Source: Jejuia sp049889775 (lineage in GTDB: Bacteria > Bacteroidota > Bacteroidia > Flavobacteriales > Flavobacteriaceae). Taken from it: a DNA stretch of 64,000 nt. The translations under genes were made by a program, and so were the position numbers. The stretch spans positions 1 through 64,000 of the forward strand of contig JBMHCT010000003.1 in the NCBI GenBank assembly GCA_049889775.1, in the 5' to 3' direction. Positions 7,817 through 15,915 of this stretch are shown piece by piece. The notes beneath the pieces were generated by a model. It was not told where the DNA came from and ran no database searches. It was given only the letters and a program-made list of their open reading frames with translations. The stretch's first letter is position 1. Every line of letters begins with the position of its first letter.

Positions 7817-8968
7817 TTAGCGTTTCATTAGTTTTCCTAATTTAATGGGTTTATTTCCTGCTTTAATGCGATAAAAATATAGTCCGCTATTGAGGGTTTC
7901 AACATTAACTGAAGCAGAAGGTAATTTTAAAATGTATTTTACTCGTTTCCCTAAGGCATCATAAATTTCTAAAGTTACATTTTGATGCTCACTATTCAAC
8001 TTTACATTTAAAACATCCTTAACGGGATTTGGATAAATTTTAATTTCATTTTCAACAATTAATTCATTTTCTAAACTCAATGTATTAATACACTTGCCAT
8101 CAGCACCAGCATTGTAAACACTTTGTATCTCTAGTTCTGATAATGCCCTATTATAGATAGAAACCTCATCTATTTGCCCACCAAAAAAATTAGTATAATT
8201 CGTATTCTGGCTATTATATTGAGCTCCAATAGTCAAAGGTAATCCTACACTATTTAATGGTGAATTTGTAAACGGCATCCACCCAAAACCAAAACCGTCA
8301 GCATAAATTTGATGCTGATTACCTTGACGCACATATGCGTAATGATGCCATTGAAAGTCTTCAAAAGATGGGCCTACTAAAACCACATCATTCCCCAGAT
8401 TATCTTTAAAAACACATTCAAAAGTTTGCCCCGTAAAACGTATGGAATATGCATTTTCTGCATCTTCTGATCCTTTACATAATACTGTGTTTTCTGTATT
8501 GAACACGGTTTGCAACGCCCAAAATTCCACGGTAATATTGCCCGTAATATCTAAATCTGTACTATGTGGCACAACAACTACATCGTTTACACCATCAAAT
8601 GAAAATGATTTATTTACAACTCCTGTTCCATAAACTACGCCATTTCCTGTTCCATTATTATTGCCTGCGGAATCGTTGGTATTATCTTCGGCTTTCCAAA
8701 ATGCTATTAAGTTATTTGGTGGTGTGATACAATTAAGATTTTGAGTTTGATTATTTAATTGAAGGGCTCCTATAAAACCTTCGGAAACATTAAGTGTATT
8801 TGCTGAATACTCCCGTATAGCAGTTTCCCCCACAGTAGCAATAACAGAAAGTGTTCCTGTATTAAAACTTCCGCCACCGTTATCTATACTTGATAGTTTT
8901 ATATTGGCTTGTGAAAATGATAAGCAGCAGCAAAAACTCGCTAACCAAAAAAGTATATATGCTTTCAT
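7817..8968 (-). CDS. LamG-domain protein with T9SS type A sorting domain
   Basis: A 383-residue secreted protein. The signal peptide MKAYILFWLASFCCCLSFSQ is followed by a short Bacteroidota N-terminal module (residues 22-75), a concanavalin A-like LamG jelly roll (about 85-290, with FSFDGVNDVVVVPHSTDLDI and QIDEVSIYNRALS), and a C-terminal type IX secretion sorting domain (about 310-383, IYPNPVKDVLNV ... GLYFYRIKAGNK). T9SS type A cargo is exported through the outer membrane and anchored to LPS. The LamG fold probably binds carbohydrate or cell surfaces. It sits 4 bases after the head-repeat protein gene on the same strand, so the two are likely co-transcribed. Confidence 0.9.
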   Translation of the reverse strand: MKAYILFWLASFCCCLSFSQANIKLSSIDNGGGSFNTGTLSVIATVGETAIREYSANTLNVSEGFIGALQLNNQTQNLNCITPPNNLIAFWKAEDNTNDSAGNNNGTGNGVVYGTGVVNKSFSFDGVNDVVVVPHSTDLDITGNITVEFWALQTVFNTENTVLCKGSEDAENAYSIRFTGQTFECVFKDNLGNDVVLVGPSFEDFQWHHYAYVRQGNQHQIYADGFGFGWMPFTNSPLNSVGLPLTIGAQYNSQNTNYTNFFGGQIDEVSIYNRALSELEIQSVYNAGADGKCINTLSLENELIVENEIKIYPNPVKDVLNVKLNSEHQNVTLEIYDALGKRVKYILKLPSASVNVETLNSGLYFYRIKAGNKPIKLGKLMKR

Positions 8969-8972
8969 GATT

Positions 8973-11075
8973 TTATTTTTTGTAGACTACAAAATTGAAA
9001 GCCTCATCTGAAAGTGTGCCAGATACGTTATACGTATTTACGGCTATATACGTTGTGTTTCTAAACGTTTTAATAAAACCAATATCACCATGAAGAGTAG
9101 ATACTACCATATAATTTGTATAGCTAGAAGGCGGGCTGTTAAAAACAATGCGGTAAGCTCCTGTTCCAGTTTTAGTCACTGTAAACCCATCAGAAGATGC
9201 TGTAGCTATACTTCCTGAATCTGTTACTAAACCGTAGATATAGGCTTTCATATCTGCATCTCCAGAATCGGTTGCTTGAAGTTCTTCAACTTTCACTTCA
9301 CCATTAATCGTTGTATTACCATTTTTTAGTACAACCATAGCATCGCTTGGGCTAAAACGACCAGTTCCGTTACCAATAACAAACAAACGGTCTGTTGGTA
9401 CAATATTATTTTCTGAACCTTGTCTTATTGTATTAAAAATTCCTAAAGATAGCTGTCCGTAAGATTCTGTAGTAGTACCATAACCCATAGCAAATGAAAC
9501 GTCTCCATAGGCTTCTGCAGATTGCCCCATCGCAATTGAGCCACTTCCGTCGGCAACACAATTGTTACCTAAAGCGAGAGCATTTACCCCAAATGTCCTA
9601 TTATCCGAACCAAAAGTTGCTGAATTGTTACCTACTGATCGGTTTGTATCACCAAAAGCTACAGATCTTTTCCCTGATGCTAAAGTTTTATACCCCGCAG
9701 AAAATGAATCTTCTCCACTTGCTTCTGTATCATAGCCCATAGCAATGGCATTTCTTCCTATGGCTTCACTTTCGTAGCCTAATGCTAAACTGTAGTCTCC
9801 AGTTGCCCAAGAGGCATAACCTAATGCCGTAGCATTTACTCCTGAAGCAAATGTATTTCTTCCTGCTGCTATTGAAAACTCTCCTGTAGCACCATAAGTA
9901 TCATTGCCTCCAACATCATTGTAACTTAAGTCTAAAGCATTATTACCAATATTGCCATAATTATCAACATTTATTCCAAGTAAACGATATCCTGTATTTC
10001 CATCTTCTGTTATTCTCTCTAAATGTCCTGAACCTGAAACAAAAGACCAACTCGTTTCTGAGTCATCTGCTCCTACAGTAAGAACCTGTCCTGCAGTTCC
10101 TTTACTAATTGGCAAGGTATAACCTGTGTTGTTGTTAGAAGCATCAATGGTTAAAGCGCCATTTAGCTCTGTATTTCCATTTTTTAGCATTACCAAAGCA
10201 TCACTTCTAAGCGCAGAGTTTACACCATTTCCTATGACAAATAATCTGTCATCATAATCGAAAGAAGATACTTGATTAGGTACTACTTCTGTATTATACA
10301 TTCCCATTGTAGTTTGTGCATACGACTCCGCCGTAGTAGCTTCACCAAACACTGTAGAAATATAGCCTAGTGCTGTAGTTTTACGCCCAAATGCTAAAGA
10401 CGTGTATCCCAAAGCTTCTGTCTCAAGACCAAAAGAAGTTGCATACGTATCTGAAGCTTTAGTACCATAGCCAAAAGCCACTGAGTATTCTCCCGAAGCT
10501 TCCGTATTGTAACCAGAAGCGAAGGCACCCGCTGCTGTAGCACCTCTAATGTCAGATGCAGAACTCTGAAAAGACAAGTCTATAGCCTCTTCCCCTATAT
10601 CACCATGATTATTGATGGCCGCATCGATTAACCGATAACCGTCGTTTCCATTTTCGGTTACTTTATGTAAACTTCCTGCTTTTGGCAATGTTCCTGTAAA
10701 AACTTCAGCTGTTTTAGCGTGCAACGCGTACGGCACATAATGAAATAATGTAGTTCCTAAATCTTCTATTCCATTACCAATATTAATAGCTACGTTTAAA
10801 AACTGCTCTTGAGTCCAATCTATAGTATCAAAATTGCCTAAAGTTGGCGTACCAAGACCAATAACAGTTGAAATGATACCGCTTTTATTCGTTGTTAATA
10901 CCTGTGTTTCTTTGTAAACATCGGTAGTTCCGTTTTCTTTTATGGTGAAGTAAATAACAATTGATGTATTTGCAACAATATCTTCTCCATCCTGAATGAC
11001 TGCTTTATAATTAATCCCTTGTTGGCTAAAACATAAGCAGGAAAATAATAAAGCGATAAAACGTATTGTTTTCAT
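8973..11075 (-). CDS. large secreted protein with two YadA/trimeric-autotransporter-like head modules
   Basis: A 700-residue protein starting at ATG 11075, which gives the signal peptide MKTIRFIALLFSCLCFSQQ. Residues 20-135 resemble the N-terminal domain seen in Bacteroidota tail-fibre-like proteins. Two homologous modules follow. Each opens with a G-Y-R-L linker (NGNDGYRLIDAAINNHGDIG, DGNTGYRLLGINVDNYGNIG) and continues with 14-residue repeats of AxGxxSxAxGxxTxASG form, as in YadA/Hia head domains, then an NRLFVIGNG-type strand. The last 100 residues are a beta-sandwich-like domain. There is no YadA membrane anchor and no T9SS tail, so how it is retained is unclear. A role in adhesion is inferred. 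Confidence 0.8.
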   Translation of the reverse strand: MKTIRFIALLFSCLCFSQQGINYKAVIQDGEDIVANTSIVIYFTIKENGTTDVYKETQVLTTNKSGIISTVIGLGTPTLGNFDTIDWTQEQFLNVAINIGNGIEDLGTTLFHYVPYALHAKTAEVFTGTLPKAGSLHKVTENGNDGYRLIDAAINNHGDIGEEAIDLSFQSSASDIRGATAAGAFASGYNTEASGEYSVAFGYGTKASDTYATSFGLETEALGYTSLAFGRKTTALGYISTVFGEATTAESYAQTTMGMYNTEVVPNQVSSFDYDDRLFVIGNGVNSALRSDALVMLKNGNTELNGALTIDASNNNTGYTLPISKGTAGQVLTVGADDSETSWSFVSGSGHLERITEDGNTGYRLLGINVDNYGNIGNNALDLSYNDVGGNDTYGATGEFSIAAGRNTFASGVNATALGYASWATGDYSLALGYESEAIGRNAIAMGYDTEASGEDSFSAGYKTLASGKRSVAFGDTNRSVGNNSATFGSDNRTFGVNALALGNNCVADGSGSIAMGQSAEAYGDVSFAMGYGTTTESYGQLSLGIFNTIRQGSENNIVPTDRLFVIGNGTGRFSPSDAMVVLKNGNTTINGEVKVEELQATDSGDADMKAYIYGLVTDSGSIATASSDGFTVTKTGTGAYRIVFNSPPSSYTNYMVVSTLHGDIGFIKTFRNTTYIAVNTYNVSGTLSDEAFNFVVYKK

Positions 11076-11088
11076 TAGCATTAAGGTT

Positions 11089-11514
11089 TTAATTTTCCAA
11101 ATCTGTACCATCGCCTACAGCTTCACATATAACAGTTCTAGATACAGATGTATTATTTCCGTTAGGGTCTGAAAACGTAAAAGTCACAGTATAGGTTCCT
11201 GGTTCTGATGTAGAAAATGATGTATACACCTCAAAAGTAGATTCATTGTGTATATGAACTACTTCTCCGTCGGCATTGGTAATAGTAACCAACCCATTCT
11301 TTATTTTATTATTATCTGTTGCTCTTGCATTTGCAATAATAGTGCTTGGAGTAATATTACTCCCTTCAGGATAGAATATGGCATTGTTATTGGGAGAAAT
11401 AATTTCTATTACTGGATCTTCATCATCATTCTCTATTTCATCAGTAGAACAGTTGCATCTTACAAACAAACTGCAAAATATTGTAAAGATTAAGACTAAT
11501 TTCAAAATTTTCAT
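11089..11514 (-). CDS. putative lipoprotein with Ig-like domain (DUF4625-like)
   Basis: A 141-residue protein from ATG 11514, chosen because it puts the lipobox at the right place: MKILKLVLIFTIFCSLFVRC with lipidation expected at the cysteine. An acidic linker (DEIENDDEDP) leads into one beta-rich domain of about 100 residues that contains IEIISPNNNAIFYPEGSNI and PGTYTVTFTFSDPNGN, typical of an immunoglobulin-like fold. Similar small lipoproteins occur in Bacteroidota as DUF4625, but that family assignment is tentative. The stop is 13 bases upstream of the chosen start of the head-repeat protein gene, so it is likely the first gene of this surface-protein operon. Confidence 0.7.
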   Translation of the reverse strand: MKILKLVLIFTIFCSLFVRCNCSTDEIENDDEDPVIEIISPNNNAIFYPEGSNITPSTIIANARATDNNKIKNGLVTITNADGEVVHIHNESTFEVYTSFSTSEPGTYTVTFTFSDPNGNNTSVSRTVICEAVGDGTDLEN

Positions 11515-11642
11515 AAGACTAAATTTTAATTGATTAATAACTGATTGCAAGTTACTTTCAGCCTAATGAAAAAATTTAAGGGCATTCCTTGATATGTGAA
11601 AAATCAGGGAATACCCTTAGAAAATTTATAGCCTTATTATTT

Positions 11643-11726
11643 GGGCATTACCCACAAGGGGTCGGGCTTTCACTAGTCGCTCCTCCTTAGGTCGGGAGCT
11701 CCAACATGCCGTTCAATCCCTAATGC
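11643..11726 (+). repeat. dispersed repeat copy A (GGGCATTACCC ... CAATCCCTAATGC)
   Basis: The left end GGGCATTACCCACAAGGGG, then TCGGGCTTTC, a variable middle with an imperfect hairpin around GCTCCTCCTTAGGTCGGGAG, and the right end TTCAATCCCTAATGC. The outermost GCATTA/TAATGC are inverted. Three further copies are at 29386, 46467 (minus) and 47678. It is more GC-rich than its surroundings and lies in the gap upstream of the lipoprotein gene. Confidence 0.75.
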
Positions 11727-11789
11727 GGGGGCTAGTTTGCTAAAATCAAATCTGATTAGCCTTAGTGCTCATCAGTTAAATACAATAAA

Positions 11790-11821
11790 AAAACGTTCAA
11801 ATTTTAAAATTTGAACGTTTT
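11790..11821. terminator. tpiA terminator, perfect 16-bp palindrome
   Basis: AAAACGTTCAAATTTT is followed directly by its exact reverse complement, giving a 32-base palindrome with A/T runs at both ends, about 70 bases downstream of the tpiA stop (minus strand). It can terminate transcription from either strand and separates tpiA from the repeat-containing gap upstream of the surface-protein operon. Confidence 0.75.
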
Positions 11822-11892
11822 ATATTTTGAGATGCATACATACTGAAACAAATTCAGCACAGGCAAATTTAGCAGAACATAAGTTTCTTTAA

Positions 11893-12642
11893 TTAAAATG
11901 CATTTACAATAGCAAAGAAATCTTCAGCTTTTAATGAAGCTCCTCCAATTAACCCACCATCAACATCCGGTTTCGAGAAAATCTCTTTGGCATTGGCTGG
12001 TTTTACGCTTCCACCATAAAGGATAGAAACACTGTCTGCAACGTCTGCACCATATTTATCTGATAGAGTTTTTCTGATAAAAGCGTGCATATCTTGCGCT
12101 TGTTCTGGCGAAGCGGTTTCACCCGTACCAATAGCCCAAACAGGTTCATAAGCTAAAACAATACTTTTAAAATCATCTGCTCCTAAATGAAATAAGGCAT
12201 TTTTTATTTGGCTTTCAACCACTTTTTCTTCGTTTCCAGCTTTTCTATCTGCCAACTCTTCACCAAAGCAGAAAATAGTCCGCATACCATTAGCCAAAAC
12301 CGCATCAACTTTTTTAGCCAATGCCTCATCGGTTTCATTAAAATATTCACGACGCTCACTGTGGCCCAATATTACAGTTTTGATACCGATACTTTTTAAC
12401 ATACCTGCACTAACTTCGCCAGTATAAGCTCCGTCTTCAGCAAAATGCATGTTTTGCGCAATAACTTCTATATCATCTTTTCTTAAAGACTCGAAGGCAC
12501 TCCATAAATTAGTAAACGAAGGTGCTATCATTACCTCAGCATCAGAGGTTTTGGTTTGATTCTTTAAGTCAGTAATTAGTGATTGGGTTTGGGATAAACC
12601 ATTGTTCATTTTCCAGTTTCCGGCTACGATATGTTTTCTCAT
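11893..12642 (-). CDS. tpiA: triosephosphate isomerase
   Basis: A 249-residue TIM-barrel enzyme that interconverts dihydroxyacetone phosphate and glyceraldehyde 3-phosphate. All catalytic residues are present: K11 in GNWKMN, H94 in ILGHSERR and E166 in VLAYEPVWAIGTG. The phosphate-binding GGSVKP and GGLIGGASL motifs are in the C-terminal part. Length is normal for the family. A large inverted repeat (12679-12840) lies between it and the TlpA-like gene upstream, so it probably has its own promoter there. In many Flavobacteriia tpiA sits close to prmA; here about 6 kb of accessory genes separate them. Confidence 0.98.
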   Translation of the reverse strand: MRKHIVAGNWKMNNGLSQTQSLITDLKNQTKTSDAEVMIAPSFTNLWSAFESLRKDDIEVIAQNMHFAEDGAYTGEVSAGMLKSIGIKTVILGHSERREYFNETDEALAKKVDAVLANGMRTIFCFGEELADRKAGNEEKVVESQIKNALFHLGADDFKSIVLAYEPVWAIGTGETASPEQAQDMHAFIRKTLSDKYGADVADSVSILYGGSVKPANAKEIFSKPDVDGGLIGGASLKAEDFFAIVNAF

Positions 12643-12678
12643 GATATTGAAAGAAAGTATTTTAGTAATTGATTATAA

Positions 12679-12840
12679 TGAACTCATCTTGACTTTTTCT
12701 ATTTCCTAAAAAATGTCTGAAATTCAACCATATTTCGTTAATTTTTTCAGTCGTATCGCTGCTATGACTTTCAAAAACTGCCTCATCTGGTTGAATTTCA
12801 AATCATTTTCGGTTAAAAACAAAAAGTCAAGATAAGTTCA
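12679..12840. repeat. 162-bp nested long inverted repeat
   Basis: The outer arms TGAACTCATCTTGACTTTTT (12679-12698) and AAAAAGTCAAGATAAGTTCA (12821-12840) are complementary with one mismatch. The inner arms TGAAATTCAACCA (12718-12730) and TGGTTGAATTTCA (12788-12800) are exactly complementary, and the DNA between the arms also pairs loosely. The whole gap between tpiA and the TlpA-like gene is therefore one large foldback. It resembles a small non-autonomous mobile element (MITE-like) or a structured transcript. No coding capacity was seen. Confidence 0.7.
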
Positions 12841-12852
12841 ATGCAAAACTAC

Positions 12853-13344
12853 TTAATTTTTCAGAGCTTGAAGCAACTTTTCATCATCAGCTTCAATAAC
12901 ATCAAATACAACGATTTCGCTAGATTCATTAATCACCATATATCTAGGAATCCAGCCTATACTCACAAAGTCACCAAATGCAGATTCTTTCCCTTTTGGC
13001 AAATAATAATGTTCTCCATCAACATTATATCTTTTAATACCTTTTTTCCATGCTGCTTCTCCTCTATCAAGGGAGAAAAAGAGATATATCACATCTTTAA
13101 ACTCTTTTTGAATTGCTTTTACTTTTGGCATACCCACAATACAATCCGCACACCAAGACGCCCAAATATCTATAACAATTTTTTTTCCTTTATACTTTTC
13201 TAAAATTGAATTTAAAGAGACCTCTTCTCCGCCTAAAGTAATAAAAGAATCATTAAGAGCTTCTTCTGAAAAGGTGGTTGGTTCTTCAAAATTGCAGTTG
13301 TAAAAGCTGAAAAACAATATAAATATGCAGACTAGTTTTTTCAT
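12853..13344 (-). CDS. TlpA-like thioredoxin-fold lipoprotein
   Basis: A 163-residue protein with a lipoprotein signal (MKKLVCIFILFFSFYNCN, cysteine 17) and a thioredoxin fold carrying the redox pair C65-C68 in WASWCADC, plus the cis-proline region IPRYMVI. This is the TlpA/ResA class of membrane-tethered periplasmic thiol-disulfide oxidoreductases. The upstream gene on this strand encodes a permease; further upstream is BT_3928, which also ends in a thioredoxin-like domain, suggesting a shared envelope redox task. Partner proteins cannot be named from sequence. Confidence 0.85.
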   Translation of the reverse strand: MKKLVCIFILFFSFYNCNFEEPTTFSEEALNDSFITLGGEEVSLNSILEKYKGKKIVIDIWASWCADCIVGMPKVKAIQKEFKDVIYLFFSLDRGEAAWKKGIKRYNVDGEHYYLPKGKESAFGDFVSIGWIPRYMVINESSEIVVFDVIEADDEKLLQALKN

Positions 13345-13362
13345 TTTGAATTTGATTTTGAG

Positions 13363-13382
13363 ATTCCCGCTTTCGCAGGAAT
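13363..13382. repeat. short hairpin between permease and TlpA-like genes
   Basis: ATTCCCGCTTTCGCAGGAAT folds into a stem of ATTCC/GGAAT plus GC/GC around a TTTC loop. GATTCCCGC-type hairpins of this kind recur between genes in flavobacterial genomes. It sits in the 39-base gap immediately after the permease stop (minus strand) and may act as a weak terminator or processing site. Confidence 0.4.
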
Positions 13383-13383
13383 T

Positions 13384-14460
13384 TTACTGTAATTTTACTT
13401 TTGGGTCTAACCAAACATAAACTAAGTCGACCAAAATATTAATCATTACAAATAAGGTAGCAATTACCAAAACTGAGCCCATTATTACTGGTAAATCTAG
13501 TGTGTTTAATGCATTTACAATTTCTTTCCCTAGTCCGTTCCATCCAAAAATAAACTCCACGAAAACTGCTCCAGCCAGCATTGACGCAAACCAACCAGAA
13601 ATTGCAGTAACTACAGGATTTAAAGCATTTTTTACAGCATGACGCTTTATAATTTGAAACTCACTCAACCCTTTTGCCCTTGCCGTACGAATGTAATCTT
13701 GATTAAAAACTTCTAACAAAGAATTACGCATGAGCTGAATAACTACTGCTAATGGGCGGATCCCTAAAACGATGGCAGGTAAAATGAGGTTTTTCCATTT
13801 TATGTGCATCGCTTCTCCAAAATCATCTAGTTCGTAAAGACTTCCTGTCATTTCTAAATTGGTGTATTTGTGAAGCACAAATCCGAATAACCAAGCGAAC
13901 AAAATAGCACTAAAAAAAGACGGTACACTCATACCCAAAGTACTTAAGACTTGTATAGTCTTATCTAACCATTGGTCTTTGTACAATGCCGAAATAACAC
14001 CCAATGCAATACCAATAATAATAGCAATAATAATAGCAGAAACTGCCAAAACAAAAGTATTAGGAAGGGTTTCACCTAAAACTTGAGTTACTTTTTTTCC
14101 TTGTTTGGTAAACGACTCTCGTAAGTACGGAAACTTTAAAACTGTAGTTGTATTTCCAATAGTGAATAGTTTCGCAGCATTATATTTATTCGCATCTAAA
14201 AACGTATAATCTTCTTTTGAATTTGAATGAAAAGATAATGGCGATAAATCATTGATGTAATAGGCGTACTGAGTTAAAATTGGTTTATCAAAACCATATT
14301 TAGCTTTGACCTTGGCTAGTTGTTCGCTATCCTCATTTTGCCCCATCATCATTTGAGCGGGATCACCAGGAAGCACATTGAATAAAAAGAAAATAACCGT
14401 AACTACTCCGAATAGGGTGAGTATTGCATAATTGATTTTATTTAGGAGATAAGTTATCAG
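13384..14460 (-). CDS. OppB/DppB-type ABC transporter permease, start codon unclear
   Basis: An oligopeptide/nickel-type ABC permease with the binding-protein-dependent transport domain: VLPGDPAQMMMGQ near the N-terminus, six predicted helices, and the EAA loop NQDYIRTARAKGLSEFQIIKRHAVKNAL. A GTG at 14376 could start the frame, but that would remove the first transmembrane helix (NYAILTLFGVVTVIFFLFNV), which is encoded just upstream in the same open frame and is conserved in the family. No ATG, GTG or TTG exists between that helix and the stop at 14467-14469. The best candidates are CTG 14460 or ATA 14457. It is an orphan permease with no ATPase or binding protein next to it. Confidence 0.8.
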   Translation of the reverse strand: MITYLLNKINYAILTLFGVVTVIFFLFNVLPGDPAQMMMGQNEDSEQLAKVKAKYGFDKPILTQYAYYINDLSPLSFHSNSKEDYTFLDANKYNAAKLFTIGNTTTVLKFPYLRESFTKQGKKVTQVLGETLPNTFVLAVSAIIIAIIIGIALGVISALYKDQWLDKTIQVLSTLGMSVPSFFSAILFAWLFGFVLHKYTNLEMTGSLYELDDFGEAMHIKWKNLILPAIVLGIRPLAVVIQLMRNSLLEVFNQDYIRTARAKGLSEFQIIKRHAVKNALNPVVTAISGWFASMLAGAVFVEFIFGWNGLGKEIVNALNTLDLPVIMGSVLVIATLFVMINILVDLVYVWLDPKVKLQ

Positions 14461-14472
14461 TGTTGGTTACAG

Positions 14473-15807
14473 TTATTGGTTATTAGAAACTACTGAATCT
14501 TTAACCTTTAATTCGACTCTAATAATATTATCGTAGTTCGTATCATGTTCTTTATTATACTGGACTACAGGCTCCTTATCTTTATAAATATATAGATTTT
14601 CTACATCCTCTTTATTTAAGGATTCAAACTCTTCAGTCGAAGATAACTTACCGTCTATGAAAATAGCAACATTATCCAAATCAGAATTGCTTTTAACTCC
14701 CCCTTCCACTTTTGGCAATTCCAAATCCTCAATATCATTCCAGTGCACTTTTTGTTTTACTGTGCCTTTATCCAATTCAATAATCCCAGGGTTGGAACGC
14801 ACCACGGTTTTTAAAGCTTTCTCATCGCATAAATACCACTCAAAATCTAGATTATAAGTTTTATTGACAAGTTGTTTCGTTTCCTCTCCTGAAGCCGTCA
14901 ATCCTATAATCTGATAGTTATTGGATCTAGCTTCATCTTGTAATGCTTTCAATTTTGATGCTCCATCAGCTTCAATTTTTTCCAAGCTGTACGATATAAC
15001 TACGATTAAATTTTCCTTATCTAAAAATTGAGCCGTTAAATCTTCATCTTCACTTTCAATAGAAAAATCAACTACTGGTGGTGTGTAGCCTTCTTGAATC
15101 ACTTTAGTATCAACGCCAACAAAATCACCTTCCACAGATGGATACGAACCATTTGTGACAATTACTTTTTCTTCTCCGTTTATATTGAATTTCCAACTAT
15201 ATTCTTGTATAGGTTTTGGTGCATCTTCTGGAATTGTCATGCCTTCCTTTATGTTTTTTCCAATGGCATAGGCTCTAAAATCTAAAGCTGGTAAATGCAT
15301 CAATACATGATAACCAAACCATAAACTCAAAATAAAACCTGTCAATGCTAAAATTGTGGTGGGTAGTTTAGTAAATACTGGCTTTATATATTTGACTCCA
15401 AAGAATAAAATCAGAATTAACACCAATAATGCCACATCTTTCCAAAACGATTCCCATGGCTCTAGTTTTAGGAAATCTCCAAAGCACCCACAATCTTTAA
15501 CCTTTTCAAAATAGGCTGCGTAAAAGGTTAAAAATGTAAAGAATAAAATCATTAGTAATAAACTCCAAACCGTAAATTTGGGCTTATAACCAATTAATAA
15601 AAAGACGCCTAAAACTACCTCAAATACTACAACAAATACTGAAATTAAAAGTGCATAAGGCTCAAAAACTGGTAAGTTTAATACATCAGGACTGAAGTAC
15701 TCTTGAAGTTTATAAGAAAACCCAATTGGGTCATTCAATTTTATAAATCCAGAAAAGATGAATAATACGCCAACTAATATTCTTGATATGCTTACTACTG
15801 CTTTCAT
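14473..15807 (-). CDS. BT_3928 family protein (DoxX-type membrane domain plus thioredoxin-like domain)
   Basis: A 444-residue inner-membrane protein. Residues 1-145 form a four-helix DoxX domain with the motif KVKDCGCFGDFLKLEP (C106, C108), typical of MauE/DoxX-like proteins involved in disulfide handling. A further helix lies near 150-170, followed by a large periplasmic region (residues 190-440) with a thioredoxin-like fold lacking an obvious CxxC. The family is named BT_3928 in Bacteroidota and is usually encoded beside DUF1599 and folP, as it is here. A role in envelope redox or quinone-linked chemistry is likely; the reaction is not established. Confidence 0.85.
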   Translation of the reverse strand: MKAVVSISRILVGVLFIFSGFIKLNDPIGFSYKLQEYFSPDVLNLPVFEPYALLISVFVVVFEVVLGVFLLIGYKPKFTVWSLLLMILFFTFLTFYAAYFEKVKDCGCFGDFLKLEPWESFWKDVALLVLILILFFGVKYIKPVFTKLPTTILALTGFILSLWFGYHVLMHLPALDFRAYAIGKNIKEGMTIPEDAPKPIQEYSWKFNINGEEKVIVTNGSYPSVEGDFVGVDTKVIQEGYTPPVVDFSIESEDEDLTAQFLDKENLIVVISYSLEKIEADGASKLKALQDEARSNNYQIIGLTASGEETKQLVNKTYNLDFEWYLCDEKALKTVVRSNPGIIELDKGTVKQKVHWNDIEDLELPKVEGGVKSNSDLDNVAIFIDGKLSSTEEFESLNKEDVENLYIYKDKEPVVQYNKEHDTNYDNIIRVELKVKDSVVSNNQ

Positions 15808-15816
15808 ATAAATTTC

Positions 15817-15905
15817 AAATTACAACAACTAAATTCCAAATGCTTACTCATACTTTAAATCCTAAATCCCAATTACTAAATCCCAAAACTTACTCAACCT
15901 CAAAA
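15817..15905. repeat. degenerate AAATCCCAA-type low-complexity tract
   Basis: The 108-base gap between the BT_3928 gene and the four-helix-bundle gene holds several imperfect copies of AAATCC(C/T)AA and TTACTCA words. Such tracts are frequent between genes in flavobacteria. No coding or regulatory role can be assigned. Confidence 0.4.
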
Positions 15906-15915
15906 AATTAAACCG

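Noticed and set aside
9494..10600. Regularly spaced short repeats that look like a CRISPR-type array
   Set aside because: They are codon-level repeats of the AxGxxSxA head motif inside an intact 700-residue reading frame; spacing is about 42 bases with no unique spacers.
12841..13203. 120-codon frame on the + strand
   Set aside because: It is antisense to the TlpA-like lipoprotein gene, which has a signal peptide and CxxC motif, and begins inside the inverted repeat.
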